From an uncultured Thermomicrobiaceae bacterium (lineage in GTDB: Bacteria; Chloroflexota; Chloroflexia; Thermomicrobiales; Thermomicrobiaceae): 64,000 bases of DNA. The stretch spans positions 37,248 to 101,247 of the forward strand of contig CALKCJ010000010.1 of NCBI GenBank assembly GCA_938082375.1, in the 5' to 3' direction. Under the pieces are notes generated by a model. It was not told where the DNA came from. It did not search any database and worked only from the letters and a program-made list of their open reading frames with translations. Shown piece by piece: positions 1 through 8,525 of this stretch (positions are counted from its first letter, which is position 1; each line of letters starts with the position of its first letter). The translations under genes were made by a program, and so were the position numbers.

Positions 1-218
1 ATCGTGCGGTCAGCGAGCTGATAGGCCACGCCGCACACCACGGCCAGGGCCAGTCCGGCCAGCCAGTAGCTTCGTCCACCAGAATCGATGATCGGGACGC
101 TACCGAGCGGCGGCTCGACCCGCTGGGCCAACAGCCCGACGCCAGCCAGCAGGACACTGCTGCCCAGCCCGAGCAGGGTAAGTCGCAGGAAAACCGCTCG
201 ATGGAGGTTCGGCAGCAC
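1..218 (-). CDS. Membrane protein, N-terminal part only
   Basis: Reading frame open from a GTG at 218 to the window edge, so only about 72 N-terminal residues are present. They begin MLPNLHRAVFLRL and contain two hydrophobic stretches (about residues 12-30 and 52-68) consistent with transmembrane helices, separated by a short polar segment with RVEPPLGS. A weak GGGGGA precedes the GTG by 8 nt. An integral membrane protein is likely; nothing identifies the family. The start is uncertain. Confidence 0.45.
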   Translation of the reverse strand, partial: MLPNLHRAVFLRLTLLGLGSSVLLAGVGLLAQRVEPPLGSVPIIDSGGRSYWLAGLALAVVCGVAYQLADRT

Positions 219-569
219 GCTCGCTATCCCCCGTCTGCATCCGGTCTCCGGTGCAATCCTAACCGCTGGCCAGAGCTGTGACCAACCGCGAGCACCAACG
301 CACGGCAGAAGCCCATCTGCTCGATCCCCGCGCGCTCGTCGCCCTGGTTTCTGCTCCTCTTCTGCGTTACACTCCTTCTCGAGGGTTTCCTGACGGTCAA
401 GCGGGTGCTACAGCGGTGCGACACTGAGTCATCCGGTGACGTCACCCGCACGTCACAGCGGCCGGTCCTCAACCCTGGTGCACACGAGAGATGAGCCAGC
501 CACCCAAATCGTCCGCATCGCTGTACCCGCGCAGCGCGAGTCGAAAAAGCCCGACGAGAGGAGGGCAAC
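219..569. other. Intergenic region, nothing recognised
   Basis: About 350 bases between the divergent partial membrane gene and the next gene. I see no convincing ORF, RNA or repeat. A TACACT at about 366 could be a -10 box for the plus-strand gene but lacks a good -35. Confidence 0.4.
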
Positions 570-1565
570 ATGACGAACCGACGATGGGCGATCTGGGATC
601 TGGCCTACCTGGTGCTACTCGTGATCGCGATTCCGGCTGGCATTTTCCACCTCGTTCAGGGGCGCTATGCGCAGGCTATCATGGCCGCGGCTGCGGTTGT
701 CGTCGGCGCCGTGGTGTTGGTAACCGGATGGCTGAGACCTGCTGAGGCAGTCGTCACCGGCCCGGCGGCGAGCGCAGCTCGCCCGGTGCCACGACGGCCC
801 TTGCGGGAGCCCGAACGGCTTCCGTCCGGGCGGCTGCGCGATTGGCTGCCGCTGAGTATCCTGGCCGGCTTCGCAGCCACCGGGGCGGCAACAACGGTCT
901 GGATTGGTGTCTGGGGATTGGTGGTTCGTCCGCTTGCCGAGGCGCTGCGTGCCGGTTCGACGCTGCAACGTTGGTTCGATGGCCTGGCCCACAACGTGCT
1001 TACCGAGACCGCGGCGGTTAACCTGCCGCTGGCACTCCTGCTGCATTTTGCGGCCGGTATCGCGTGGGCGATCCTCTACGCCTTTCTGGTGGAGCCGAGG
1101 CTGCACGGGCCTGGCTGGCGCCGGGGTGTGCTCTTCTCCCTCCTGCCCTGGATCGCGTCGCTCGTCGTCTTCTTCCCGGTGACGGGTGCAGGCTTCTTCG
1201 GCCTGGCTCTGGGCGCCGGGCCGCTCCCGATCATCGGCAACCTGATCTTGCATGTCGTGTATGGAGCAGCGCTCGGTGAGACCTACGTCGCACAGCAGAC
1301 GCTGACCGAGACCGGAGTCGGGCCAGGCAGGGAAGAGTGGATCCTTTCGCACGCTGAGCACCTGATGGCGTGGGCGATCCTCCCGGGGTTCGTCCTCGGC
1401 TCCCTGCTCGCACTCCTCCTGCGCCCGCTGATCGCCGAGACGGTGAGCTGGGTGCTGGTCGCAAGTCTCGGGGGTCTGCTTGGGAGCGCGATCGGCTTGC
1501 TCATCGGCTCCTATGCCGGGCTGAGTCCGGCGCGCGAGACGCAACCGGCCGAGCGCGCACCGTGA
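570..1565 (+). CDS. Polytopic membrane protein of unknown function
   Basis: 331 residues with about eight hydrophobic helices: roughly 10-28, 37-54, 94-116, 150-172, 185-212, 217-236, 268-288 and 292-315. A proline/arginine-rich cytoplasmic-looking loop (about 60-92) separates helices 2 and 3. The start is fixed by a strong GAGGAGGG seven nt before ATG. It stands alone, followed by a convergent glycosyltransferase. No catalytic motif or known family is recognisable, so function is unknown; the coding nature is well supported by length, RBS and TM pattern. Confidence 0.8.
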   Translation: MTNRRWAIWDLAYLVLLVIAIPAGIFHLVQGRYAQAIMAAAAVVVGAVVLVTGWLRPAEAVVTGPAASAARPVPRRPLREPERLPSGRLRDWLPLSILAGFAATGAATTVWIGVWGLVVRPLAEALRAGSTLQRWFDGLAHNVLTETAAVNLPLALLLHFAAGIAWAILYAFLVEPRLHGPGWRRGVLFSLLPWIASLVVFFPVTGAGFFGLALGAGPLPIIGNLILHVVYGAALGETYVAQQTLTETGVGPGREEWILSHAEHLMAWAILPGFVLGSLLALLLRPLIAETVSWVLVASLGGLLGSAIGLLIGSYAGLSPARETQPAERAP

Positions 1566-1601
1566 CCGGTCTGCGTGGTGCCTGCCCTGCGCCTGGGCAG
1601 G

Positions 1602-2888
1602 CTATTCCAGCCGCCCAGAGGCGGCGAGTGACCCGCTTTCGGGGTTACGCGTCGAGATCGGCACCGCGCTGACGGCGTCTGGCAGGTGGCACGTCCTCTC
1701 GGGAAGCAGTGAGAGCAGCGCGACGCTTGCCGGTAGACCGTTCGCTACCTGAGGCGGAGCGAGCTGGATCTGTCCAGCAGCCGCAGCCCGCAGCACGGCT
1801 GTGAGCTCCTGAGCTGACCGTGCCCAGTAGGCCACGCCTGCACGCTCCATCGCCCAGGCGTTCAGACGGCCGTGCCCTGCGACCGGGCGATAGAGGACAA
1901 TTGGCAGGCGCGCTGCAACCGCCTCGAGACAGGTCAGCCCGCCCGCACTCTGCACCAGGCAGTCCGCGGCCGCCATATACCACGGCAGCTCGTCAGTCCA
2001 GCCGAGCACGCGGACGGTCTCACACCCGGCGAAGCGAGCCGATAACCGCGCGGCGAGGGCCGTGTTTCGGCCACAGATCACCACGGTAAAGACGCCGCTG
2101 GCGGCGACATCGGCCGCTATCGTCTCGAGGTCGCCGATACCCCAGGCGCCGCCGACCACGAGCGCGATGAAGCCTTGGGACGGAAGGTGCAGTCGCGCAC
2201 GGGCTGCCTCGCGGTCGCGCAGGACGAGATAGGCCGGGCTGACGAGGGGCTGCATCACCGCCACCATGCCATCGGCATCGGTCACCTGGCCCAGAGCGTC
2301 GTTGGAGACCACCAGGTGCAGATCGATGCCGGGCGCTGTCCAGAGCCGGTGCACGCCGTAGTCGGTCACCACGGCGGCGCAGGGGCAGGAAATGCTCTGC
2401 CGGGCACGAAGCCGACCGAGCACCGCCGTCATCAATGGGTAAGTCGACACCACCAGGTCAGGCTGGACACGCTCGACCAAGTCAAGCAGTCGCTCGCTCC
2501 ACAACGTGGCGCAGAGCCGCCGTATCATGCTCGCCGCCCAGCGCCCGTTCGAGAGTCGTATCTGCCACTCGTAGAGCCAGGGCACCCATTTCAACTGCCA
2601 GGGATAGGCCCACTGAAAGTAGCGGCTCAACAGAGGGCTAGCCAGCTCCAGCCCGTCGACAACCTCGGCGTGGTGCCCTGCGTGACTCAGCTCGCTGCCG
2701 ATGACTGCGGCAGCTGCATTGTGGCCTCCGCCGACCGACGCCGACAGGATCAAGACGCGCGCGCTTTCCTTCTGCCCAGACCTGGCGGCATGCGGGTGCT
2801 CCGGGAGCCGCGTGCGGTGGCGCCTTCGACGGCGCACGAGGCCCATTGACAGAACTCCGAGCATCGCAATAGTGACCCAGCGCGGCAC
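1602..2888 (-). CDS. MGDG synthase / MurG-like glycosyltransferase (GT28 type)
   Basis: 428 residues. After a short N-terminal hydrophobic stretch (about 5-18) and an Arg cluster comes the family start ILSASVGGGHNAAA, then PDLVVSTYPL, VTDYGVHRLW and the C-terminal donor-site signature AADCLVQSAGGLTCLEA with a Gly-rich VVGGAWGIGD. This is the pattern of processive diacylglycerol glycosyltransferases and monogalactosyldiacylglycerol synthases, which transfer a sugar from UDP-sugar to a lipid acceptor at the membrane face. GTG start with GGGAGGGGGGATAG before it. A paralogue lies at 38565-40439 with the same order of motifs. The sugar and acceptor cannot be told from sequence. Own promoter at 2964-2991; convergent with the upstream membrane gene. 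Confidence 0.8.
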   Translation of the reverse strand: MPRWVTIAMLGVLSMGLVRRRRRHRTRLPEHPHAARSGQKESARVLILSASVGGGHNAAAAVIGSELSHAGHHAEVVDGLELASPLLSRYFQWAYPWQLKWVPWLYEWQIRLSNGRWAASMIRRLCATLWSERLLDLVERVQPDLVVSTYPLMTAVLGRLRARQSISCPCAAVVTDYGVHRLWTAPGIDLHLVVSNDALGQVTDADGMVAVMQPLVSPAYLVLRDREAARARLHLPSQGFIALVVGGAWGIGDLETIAADVAASGVFTVVICGRNTALAARLSARFAGCETVRVLGWTDELPWYMAAADCLVQSAGGLTCLEAVAARLPIVLYRPVAGHGRLNAWAMERAGVAYWARSAQELTAVLRAAAAGQIQLAPPQVANGLPASVALLSLLPERTCHLPDAVSAVPISTRNPESGSLAASGRLE

Positions 2889-2963
2889 CTATCCCCCCTC
2901 CCTGCACAGCCTCCAGGGACGGCTCCCACGGGCCACGCCTGTGCCCCGGCCCGATCTCACCGT

Positions 2964-2991
2964 ATCCTAGCGCCACGGGCGCCTGTGTCAA
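2964..2991 (-). promoter_or_regulatory. Promoter of the 1602-2888 glycosyltransferase
   Basis: On the minus strand TTGACA (2991-2986), a 16-nt spacer, then TAGGAT (2969-2964). The GTG start is about 75 nt downstream. Confidence 0.6.
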
Positions 2992-3101
2992 CACGGCCCT
3001 ACCCGCCGCCAGCTCGGTGGCAGAGCCCCAGCGTCGGAGAGAGCGTCGCCAGCACCCGCAGACGTACCAGGAGCAACGGGAAACCGAAGACGAGCCTTCG
3101 G

Positions 3102-3758
3102 TCAGCGGGTGCTCTCGGTCTCACCCGCAAGCACGCGCCTGACGAGCGCGGGATCGAGCGCGCCGACGCGCAATACCTGCAGCTCGGAATTCGTCACAGC
3201 TACCACGGTCGAGGGCACGCCACCCGGCGTGCGGCCACCATCGATGATCAGCTCAACTCGGTCACCGAGCGCCTCGAGCGCCTCCTCAGCCGTGCAGGCT
3301 TCTTTCTCTCCCGAACGGTTCGCGCTGGTGGTGGCCAGCGCACCTCCGGCCGCCGCAATGATCGCCAGCGCCACCGGATGATCCGGCATGCGCAGGCCGA
3401 CCGCTCCGGTCTCCCGCACGATCTCCTCGGGAAGCCAGTCTTGTGCTGGAACCACGATGGTCAGCGCGCCGGGCCAGAACGCTTCCGCTAAACGCCGCAC
3501 ACGCTCGTCCACGCGCGCTGCCAAACGCTCGATTTGATCCACCGAAGAGATCAGTACTGGGATCGGGCGGTCAAGGGGTCTCCCCTTCACTCGGTAGATA
3601 CGTGCCACGGCGTCTGGCCGATCGACGGCAGCGCCGACACCGTACACCGTATCGGTTGGGAACACGACCAGGCCACCCTGGCGAAGCACTGAAGTCGCAA
3701 AGGCGATGGCCTCTGGATCGTCCGCCCTGACCACGCGCGCCCGCCCGGCCATGCTCAT
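3102..3758 (-). CDS. tsaC: Threonylcarbamoyl-AMP synthase (Sua5/YrdC/YciO family)
   Basis: 218 residues with the YrdC domain: GGLVVFPTDTVYGVGA near residue 30, KGRPLDRPIPVLI with the KGR substrate motif, WPGALTIVV, and TTSANRSGE. The enzyme makes L-threonylcarbamoyl-AMP from Thr, bicarbonate and ATP, the first step of t6A37 tRNA modification in the cytoplasm. The length fits the short TsaC form without the Sua5 C-terminal domain. Its ATG overlaps the uvrC stop by 4 bp (ATGA), so it is translationally coupled to uvrC. Note MSM at the N-terminus: the second ATG is an alternative start. Confidence 0.92.
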   Translation of the reverse strand: MSMAGRARVVRADDPEAIAFATSVLRQGGLVVFPTDTVYGVGAAVDRPDAVARIYRVKGRPLDRPIPVLISSVDQIERLAARVDERVRRLAEAFWPGALTIVVPAQDWLPEEIVRETGAVGLRMPDHPVALAIIAAAGGALATTSANRSGEKEACTAEEALEALGDRVELIIDGGRTPGGVPSTVVAVTNSELQVLRVGALDPALVRRVLAGETESTR

Positions 3759-5590
3759 CCACCCAACTCCGCCTTGATCTGCTCGGCCAGTGCCCGCCCA
3801 ATGCCCTTGACACCGGCCAGTTCCTCCACGCTCGCTTGACGGATACCCTCCACCGAGCCGAAACGGCGCAGCAGCTCGCGTCGCCGGCGCGGGCCCACTC
3901 CAGGGATCTCGTCGAGCATCGAGCGGATGCTGGTCTTCGCGCGCCGCTTGCGGTGGAACGCCACCGCAAACCGGTGTGCCTCGTCACGGATGCGCTGCAC
4001 CAGGAACAGCGCCTGGGAGTCTCGCGGCAACACGACGGCGCCCGGCCGGTCTGGCAAGAACAGCTCTTCATGCTCCTTGGCCAGCGCCGCGATCGGAACG
4101 TTCAGCCTGAGTTCCTGCAGGGCGCTCAGCGCGGCGCTGAGCTGCCCCTTGCCCCCATCCACGAGGATCAGGTCAGGCATCGTTTGCCAGGCTTCAGTCT
4201 GCTCGGCGTCGAGCGCTCGCCGGTAGCGTCGCCTGATGGCCTCCTGCATCATCGCGAAGTCGTTGGGGCCCTCGACCTGCTTGATCTGGAAGCGCCGGTA
4301 GTCGCTCTTCTTCGGCTTGCCGTGCTCGAAGACGACCATGCTAGCTACGGCGTTCGTGCCATGGAGGTTCGAGACGTCGAAACACTCGATCCGCCGCGGG
4401 ATACGGTCGAGCGCGAGCGCGTCGGCCAGCTCGCTGAGCGCCGCCGTGGTGCGCTGCTCGTCGTTGAGCCAGCGCACGCGACTCTGCTCGAGGTTCTGGC
4501 GCGCGCTCTTGGCGATCATCTCGACCAGCTCGCGCCGCAGGCCACGCTTGGGCACGGTGAGCTTGACTCTGGCGCCGCGCCGCTCGGCCAGCCAGTCCCC
4601 GACGACCTCCTGATCCTCCAGCGGGTGCTCCAACACCAGTTCGGCGGGGATCTGCGCAGCCTGCTGGTAGAATTGGCCCACGAACGAGCTCAAGATCGCG
4701 CTCGGCGTGTCGTCCACCCGCGCGCCGCTCATCAGATAGTACTCGGAGCCGAGCAGCTTGCCGTTCCGCACGAAGCCGACCTGGACACAGGCATCGCCAC
4801 CCGCGCCCTGCGCCACCGCCAGCACGTCGAACGTCTCGTTCCGGCCGGTGATGATCTTTTGGTGCTGGAGGACGTGCTCGATCGCCTTGATCTGGTCGCG
4901 CAGCCGCGCCGCGCGCTCGAAGTCGAGCCGCTCGGCCGCCTCCTCCATCTGGTGGCGCAAGTTCGGGATCAGGTCCTCTCCCCGGCCCCGCAGGAAGAGC
5001 ACCACGTGCTCGATGACCTGCTGGTACTCCTCCGGCGAGACCGCGCCGATGCACGGCCCCACACACCGTCCGATGTGGTAATAGAGGCATGGGCGCGGTG
5101 CGTCTCCGGTGATCTCGAGGTCGCACGCCCGGTAGGGAAACAGCCGCTTGAGCAGCTCGAGCGTCCGGTGCACCGCTCCGGCGCTGGGATAGGGGCCGAA
5201 GTAGCGGCTCCCGTCCTGCACGATCCGCCGGGTGGCGATCACCCGGGGGTAGGGTTCGTTCGTGACCCGGATGAACGGGTACGTCTTGTCGTCCCGAAGC
5301 ATGATGTTGTAGCGGGGGCGGTAGCGCTTGATCAGCTCGTTCTCGAGGATAAGCGCCTCGCTCGGCGTGTCGGTTCGGATCACTTCGAAGTCGGCGATGT
5401 GCTCGACGAGTTCCCGCGTCTTGCCGTCCATCCCGGCCCGCGAGCCGAAGTACGAGCGCACACGCGCACGCAGGGACGTCGCCTTGCCGACGTAAATCAC
5501 CCGGCCCTGGGCGTCTTTCATCAGGTAGACGCCTGGGGCGGGTTCCAGCGTCGCAAGTCGCTCAGTCAGTGTCTGCTTCGTCGCGCTCAT
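3755..5590 (-). CDS. uvrC: UvrABC excinuclease subunit C
   Basis: 611 residues, the usual UvrC length. Domains in order: GIY-YIG nuclease (about 14-95, GVYLMKDAQGRVIYVGKA), Cys-rich linker (CDLEITGDAPRPCLYYHIGRC split over about 158-178), UVR motif (about 205-240, RLDFERAARLRDQIKAIEH), RNase H-like endonuclease domain with the catalytic Asp in IECFDVSNLHG, and C-terminal tandem HhH (about 550-605). It makes both incisions at bulky lesions with UvrB in nucleotide excision repair. Transcribed with the zinc-ribbon gene upstream and tsaC downstream. No LexA-type box is visible before it. Confidence 0.97.
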   Translation of the reverse strand: MSATKQTLTERLATLEPAPGVYLMKDAQGRVIYVGKATSLRARVRSYFGSRAGMDGKTRELVEHIADFEVIRTDTPSEALILENELIKRYRPRYNIMLRDDKTYPFIRVTNEPYPRVIATRRIVQDGSRYFGPYPSAGAVHRTLELLKRLFPYRACDLEITGDAPRPCLYYHIGRCVGPCIGAVSPEEYQQVIEHVVLFLRGRGEDLIPNLRHQMEEAAERLDFERAARLRDQIKAIEHVLQHQKIITGRNETFDVLAVAQGAGGDACVQVGFVRNGKLLGSEYYLMSGARVDDTPSAILSSFVGQFYQQAAQIPAELVLEHPLEDQEVVGDWLAERRGARVKLTVPKRGLRRELVEMIAKSARQNLEQSRVRWLNDEQRTTAALSELADALALDRIPRRIECFDVSNLHGTNAVASMVVFEHGKPKKSDYRRFQIKQVEGPNDFAMMQEAIRRRYRRALDAEQTEAWQTMPDLILVDGGKGQLSAALSALQELRLNVPIAALAKEHEELFLPDRPGAVVLPRDSQALFLVQRIRDEAHRFAVAFHRKRRAKTSIRSMLDEIPGVGPRRRRELLRRFGSVEGIRQASVEELAGVKGIGRALAEQIKAELGG

Positions 5591-5642
5591 GGTCGTTCTC
5601 AGTAGGAGGTCACCAGGTAGCCTGCCTCGTGGCGACGGTCGC

Positions 5643-5909
5643 TCAGAAGTCGAGCAACTCTTCTAGGAAGTGGCGGGCCTTCTTGGGCTTGCCATACTTC
5701 CGGCGCTCGTACCGCTCGTCATCGTCATCATCATCGTCGTCCCAGTCGGTGCGCCGTCGGTAGTAGCTCGTCTCAGCCCGGACGAGCTGCTCGAGCTCGC
5801 CGCGGTCAAGGAAGACCCCACCACATTCGATGCAGCGCTCGAACAGAACGCCGTCACGCTCAACGGTCCGCATCCGTCCCAGACACTTCGGGCAGACCAT
5901 CTCCGCCAT
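5643..5909 (-). CDS. TFIIB-type zinc-ribbon protein
   Basis: 88 residues. Two Cys pairs, MVCPKCLG and FERCIECGG, form the zinc ribbon (zf-TFIIB family), followed by VFLDRGELEQLV, typical of that family. The tail is highly charged, with a run of eight Asp (about residues 57-64) followed by a basic ERRKYGKPKKAR stretch. The start is supported by GGAGAG nine nt upstream. It precedes uvrC by about 50 nt and is probably co-transcribed. Role unknown; the family is a small nucleic-acid or protein-binding module. Confidence 0.85.
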   Translation of the reverse strand: MAEMVCPKCLGRMRTVERDGVLFERCIECGGVFLDRGELEQLVRAETSYYRRRTDWDDDDDDDDERYERRKYGKPKKARHFLEELLDF

Positions 5910-6252
5910 CGTGTTGCGCTCTCCTCTGGCCTGCTCAGCCTGCTACTGAATCTTTGCCTTTCAGGGGCAGCAGTTGGGTTCGATCCCCGCTTTAACGAGG
6001 ATACCATCTCGTCGATAGCTCCCGAGCGGCGCTGCCTCGCCGGTTGCTTGCACGCGCTGCGGACACGCACACCTTGTAAGAGGTGCAGGCAGTGGCGGGC
6101 GCCGCCCGATTGACGTGGAGTCGACAAGCCCCGACTCCGCGGCCTTCGAATGAGCCGGCACAATGGGTTGGCCACAATCAGGGTCGACCTCGTACAGGCA
6201 CACCCGCGCGCGACACACGACGATCCGTGGTCGGTATCTCGCCTCAGCGTGT
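5910..6252. other. Intergenic region between fhs end and zinc-ribbon gene
   Basis: About 340 bases that must hold the promoter of the zinc ribbon-uvrC-tsaC operon and the end of the fhs transcript. On the minus strand TGGTATCCT (about 6006-5998) could be an extended -10. A tRNA T-arm-like string is present at 5977-5986, but no tRNA can be folded around it. No ORF is credible. Confidence 0.35.
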
Positions 6253-7911
6253 CTAGTGCAAGCCCTGGATCACTCCGCGCTCGTCGACATCGATCTGTGC
6301 GCCGAGCGGGCGGCGCCCAAGCGCCGGCATTGTCTGGATATCCCCCAGCAGCGCGGTCACAAAGCCGGCGCCGGCCATGAGCCGCAGCTCACGGACAGTG
6401 ACCTCGAACCCCTCCGGACGACCCAGGAGTGAGGGGTCGGCACTCAGCGAGAGCGGCGTCTTCGCCATACAGACGGGCAACCGGTCGTAGCCGTGTCGCG
6501 CCAGCAGGTCGAGCTGCCGCCTCGCTGCCGTGCTGAAGCGTACGCTCCCGGCACCGTAGAGCGTGCGCGCGATGAGCTCGACCTTCTGCTCTAGTGGCGC
6601 TTGAGTTTGGTAGAGCGAGCGAAAGGCGCAGGGCTTCTCGAACGCCTGCACCAGCGCGCGGGCCGCCTCCAGCCCGCCACGCCCACCCTCAGCGTACACG
6701 CTGACCACCGCGGCGCCTTGGGCGCCGAACTCCAGCGCCGCGCAGCGCACACGCTCCAGTTCCCGCTCGCTGTCGGTCGGGAAGCGGTTGATTACCACCA
6801 CACACGGCACGCCGAATGCCGCCAGGTTCTCGATATGCTTCGCCAGGTTCGGTAACCCCTGCTCAACCGCGCCGACGTCCTCACGCGCCAGCTCCTCCTC
6901 GGCCGCGCGGGTGCGGCGACTCCCCACGCCGCCCTGCACTTTCATGCCCCGCACCGAGGTCACCAGCACCGCCGCGTCTGGTACCAGCCCGCTGACGCGG
7001 CACTTGATATGGAAAAACTTCTCTGCTCCCAGCTCTGTGCCAAATCCGGCTTCCGTCAGCACGACGTCAGCCAGCCGCGTCGCGATCAGGTCAGCGATGA
7101 CCGAGCTATTGCCGTGCGCAATGTTGCCGAACGGCCCGGTGTGCACGAACGCTGGTGTGTGCTCCGTCGTCTGCACCAGGTTTGGCTTGAGCGCCTCGAC
7201 CAGGAGCGCCGTCATCGACCCGGCGACGCGCAGGTCTTCCGCAGTGACCGGTTGGCCGTCGTACGTGAAGCCCACGACGATGCGGCCAAGCCGTTCCCGC
7301 AGGTCACGATAGCCCGTCGCCAGCGCCAGGACGGCCATCACCTCCGACGCCGCGGTGATATCGAAGCGCGTCGACCGCGTGAGCGTACCGGCCTCGTCAA
7401 GGCCGGTGACGATGTGCCGGAGAGCGCGGTCGTTAAGGTCGAGCACCCGCGGCCAGGTAATCGTCCGAGGGTTCAGGACCACATCCCCGTGATCGAGGGC
7501 ATGGTCGAGGAACGCTGCGCAGAGGTTGTGCGCGGCGGTGACAGCATGGCTGTCACCAGTGAAGTGGAGCGCGATGTCCGGAAACGGGAGTAACTGCGCC
7601 TTGCCGCCGCCAGCGCCCGCGCCCTTGGTGCCGAACACCGGCCCCAGTGAGGACTGCCTGACGGTCACGAGCGAGCGCAGACCAAGGTGCGCGAACGCCT
7701 GGCCAAGACCGACCGTCACCGTCGTCTTGCCCTCGCCAAAGGGAGTGGGGGTGGTGCCGGTAACGAGCACGTACTTGGAGCGCCGCGCGGGCAGGCGCTG
7801 GAGCACGTCGAGATTGACTTTCGCCTTGTACGGCCCATAGAGCTCGATCTCATGTGGCTGGAGCCCGAGCTCTTCGGCGATCTCGACGATCGGCCGTGGA
7901 TCGGTGCTCAT
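6253..7911 (-). CDS. fhs: Formate-tetrahydrofolate ligase
   Basis: 552 residues from the ATG at 7911, close to the usual 555-560. A reading frame extends 62 codons further upstream, but that part is non-conserved and Arg-rich; AAGGGGGATGTG precedes the chosen ATG. Signatures: VLVTGTTPTPFGEGKTTVTVGL (ATP-binding loop, about 40-61), FGTKGAGAGGGKAQ and PNLVQTTEHTPAFVH. It makes 10-formyl-THF from formate, THF and ATP, feeding purine and one-carbon metabolism, and is also used in the Wood-Ljungdahl methyl branch. Here it is monocistronic, with no folD or fdh beside it. Confidence 0.96.
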   Translation of the reverse strand: MSTDPRPIVEIAEELGLQPHEIELYGPYKAKVNLDVLQRLPARRSKYVLVTGTTPTPFGEGKTTVTVGLGQAFAHLGLRSLVTVRQSSLGPVFGTKGAGAGGGKAQLLPFPDIALHFTGDSHAVTAAHNLCAAFLDHALDHGDVVLNPRTITWPRVLDLNDRALRHIVTGLDEAGTLTRSTRFDITAASEVMAVLALATGYRDLRERLGRIVVGFTYDGQPVTAEDLRVAGSMTALLVEALKPNLVQTTEHTPAFVHTGPFGNIAHGNSSVIADLIATRLADVVLTEAGFGTELGAEKFFHIKCRVSGLVPDAAVLVTSVRGMKVQGGVGSRRTRAAEEELAREDVGAVEQGLPNLAKHIENLAAFGVPCVVVINRFPTDSERELERVRCAALEFGAQGAAVVSVYAEGGRGGLEAARALVQAFEKPCAFRSLYQTQAPLEQKVELIARTLYGAGSVRFSTAARRQLDLLARHGYDRLPVCMAKTPLSLSADPSLLGRPEGFEVTVRELRLMAGAGFVTALLGDIQTMPALGRRPLGAQIDVDERGVIQGLH

Positions 7912-8455
7912 CACATCCCCCTTGTCAGACTCCCGAGTCCTGTGCCGCATCACGCTGCGCAAAGCAGCAGATCGACCCTGCCACCGACTATCGTACGCGG
8001 CTGTGCACCCGCGGGGCGGCCAGCACACAACTCCGTCGGGCCCGAGCAGAGCACACGCCGCTCGCTGCCTCATTTCGGTCCACTCAACCGGTCGCATGCG
8101 CGCATCGGGCGCGTACCAGCCGACGCCAGCGGTGAGAGTGCGAACCAGTGATCACCGCAGGCAGCGCCTCACGCACCCGCTGCGGATCGTACCGCATCTT
8201 GCCGTCCAGGAGCCGCAGGAAGCGCACAGAAGCTTCTCCGAGTGCGCACCGACTGCTCCCGGCAAGCGCTGCAACACTGTGCAGTGCGAGGTCTCGCTCC
8301 CCTCATAGCGACCATGCCTACCACCAAGCCTGTCCCGAAGCAGCGGCGGGCCGCTCGCCCGCCGCCACGCTCGATTCGCTGGCTGCGCTCGACTGGCGTC
8401 GCCTCTCCCGTCGAGACGCGGGAACCGAAGAATACTGGTCCGCTGCAAGCGAGCC
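7912..8455. other. Divergent intergenic region fhs / annealing protein
   Basis: About 540 bases with no conserved ORF on either strand. The reading frames that cross it are Arg/Pro/Ser-rich, lack RBSs and look like GC-rich noise. The right end merges into the promoter of the 8526 gene; no good fhs promoter was found. Confidence 0.4.
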
Positions 8456-8484
8456 TTGACAGCAAGGCATGCTTCTGATACGAT
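8456..8484 (+). promoter_or_regulatory. Sigma-70 promoter of the 8526 annealing-protein gene
   Basis: TTGACA (8456-8461), exactly 17 nt spacer, TACGAT (8479-8484). The predicted transcription start falls at about 8491, inside the LexA-type box. The leader is about 35 nt. Confidence 0.75.
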
Positions 8485-8486
8485 TA

Positions 8487-8498
8487 GAACAGATGTTC
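8487..8498 (+). promoter_or_regulatory. LexA-type SOS box
   Basis: GAACAGATGTTC is a perfect GAAC-N4-GTTC palindrome, the core of the Gram-positive (DinR/Cheo) LexA operator, flanked by A on the left and G on the right. It starts two bases after the -10 and covers the transcription start, an ideal repressor position. That LexA of this lineage uses this box is inferred. Confidence 0.6.
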
Positions 8499-8525
8499 GT
8501 ATCCGCTGGCGCGAGGAGTACAGCT

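Noticed and set aside
3836..5605. A 589-codon open frame antisense to uvrC
   Set aside because: It is the mirror of a strongly conserved uvrC; its His/Arg/Leu-rich product has no family features and it arises from GC-rich codon bias.
5977..5986. GGTTCGATCC, like a tRNA T-loop (also GGTTCGATTC at 9841-9850)
   Set aside because: No matching acceptor, D-arm or 7-nt anticodon loop can be formed around either site, and no CCA or integrase is nearby.
8098..8466. Several 80-100 codon frames in the fhs/annealing-protein spacer
   Set aside because: None has a ribosome site, conserved motif or coding-like composition, and they overlap one another on both strands.
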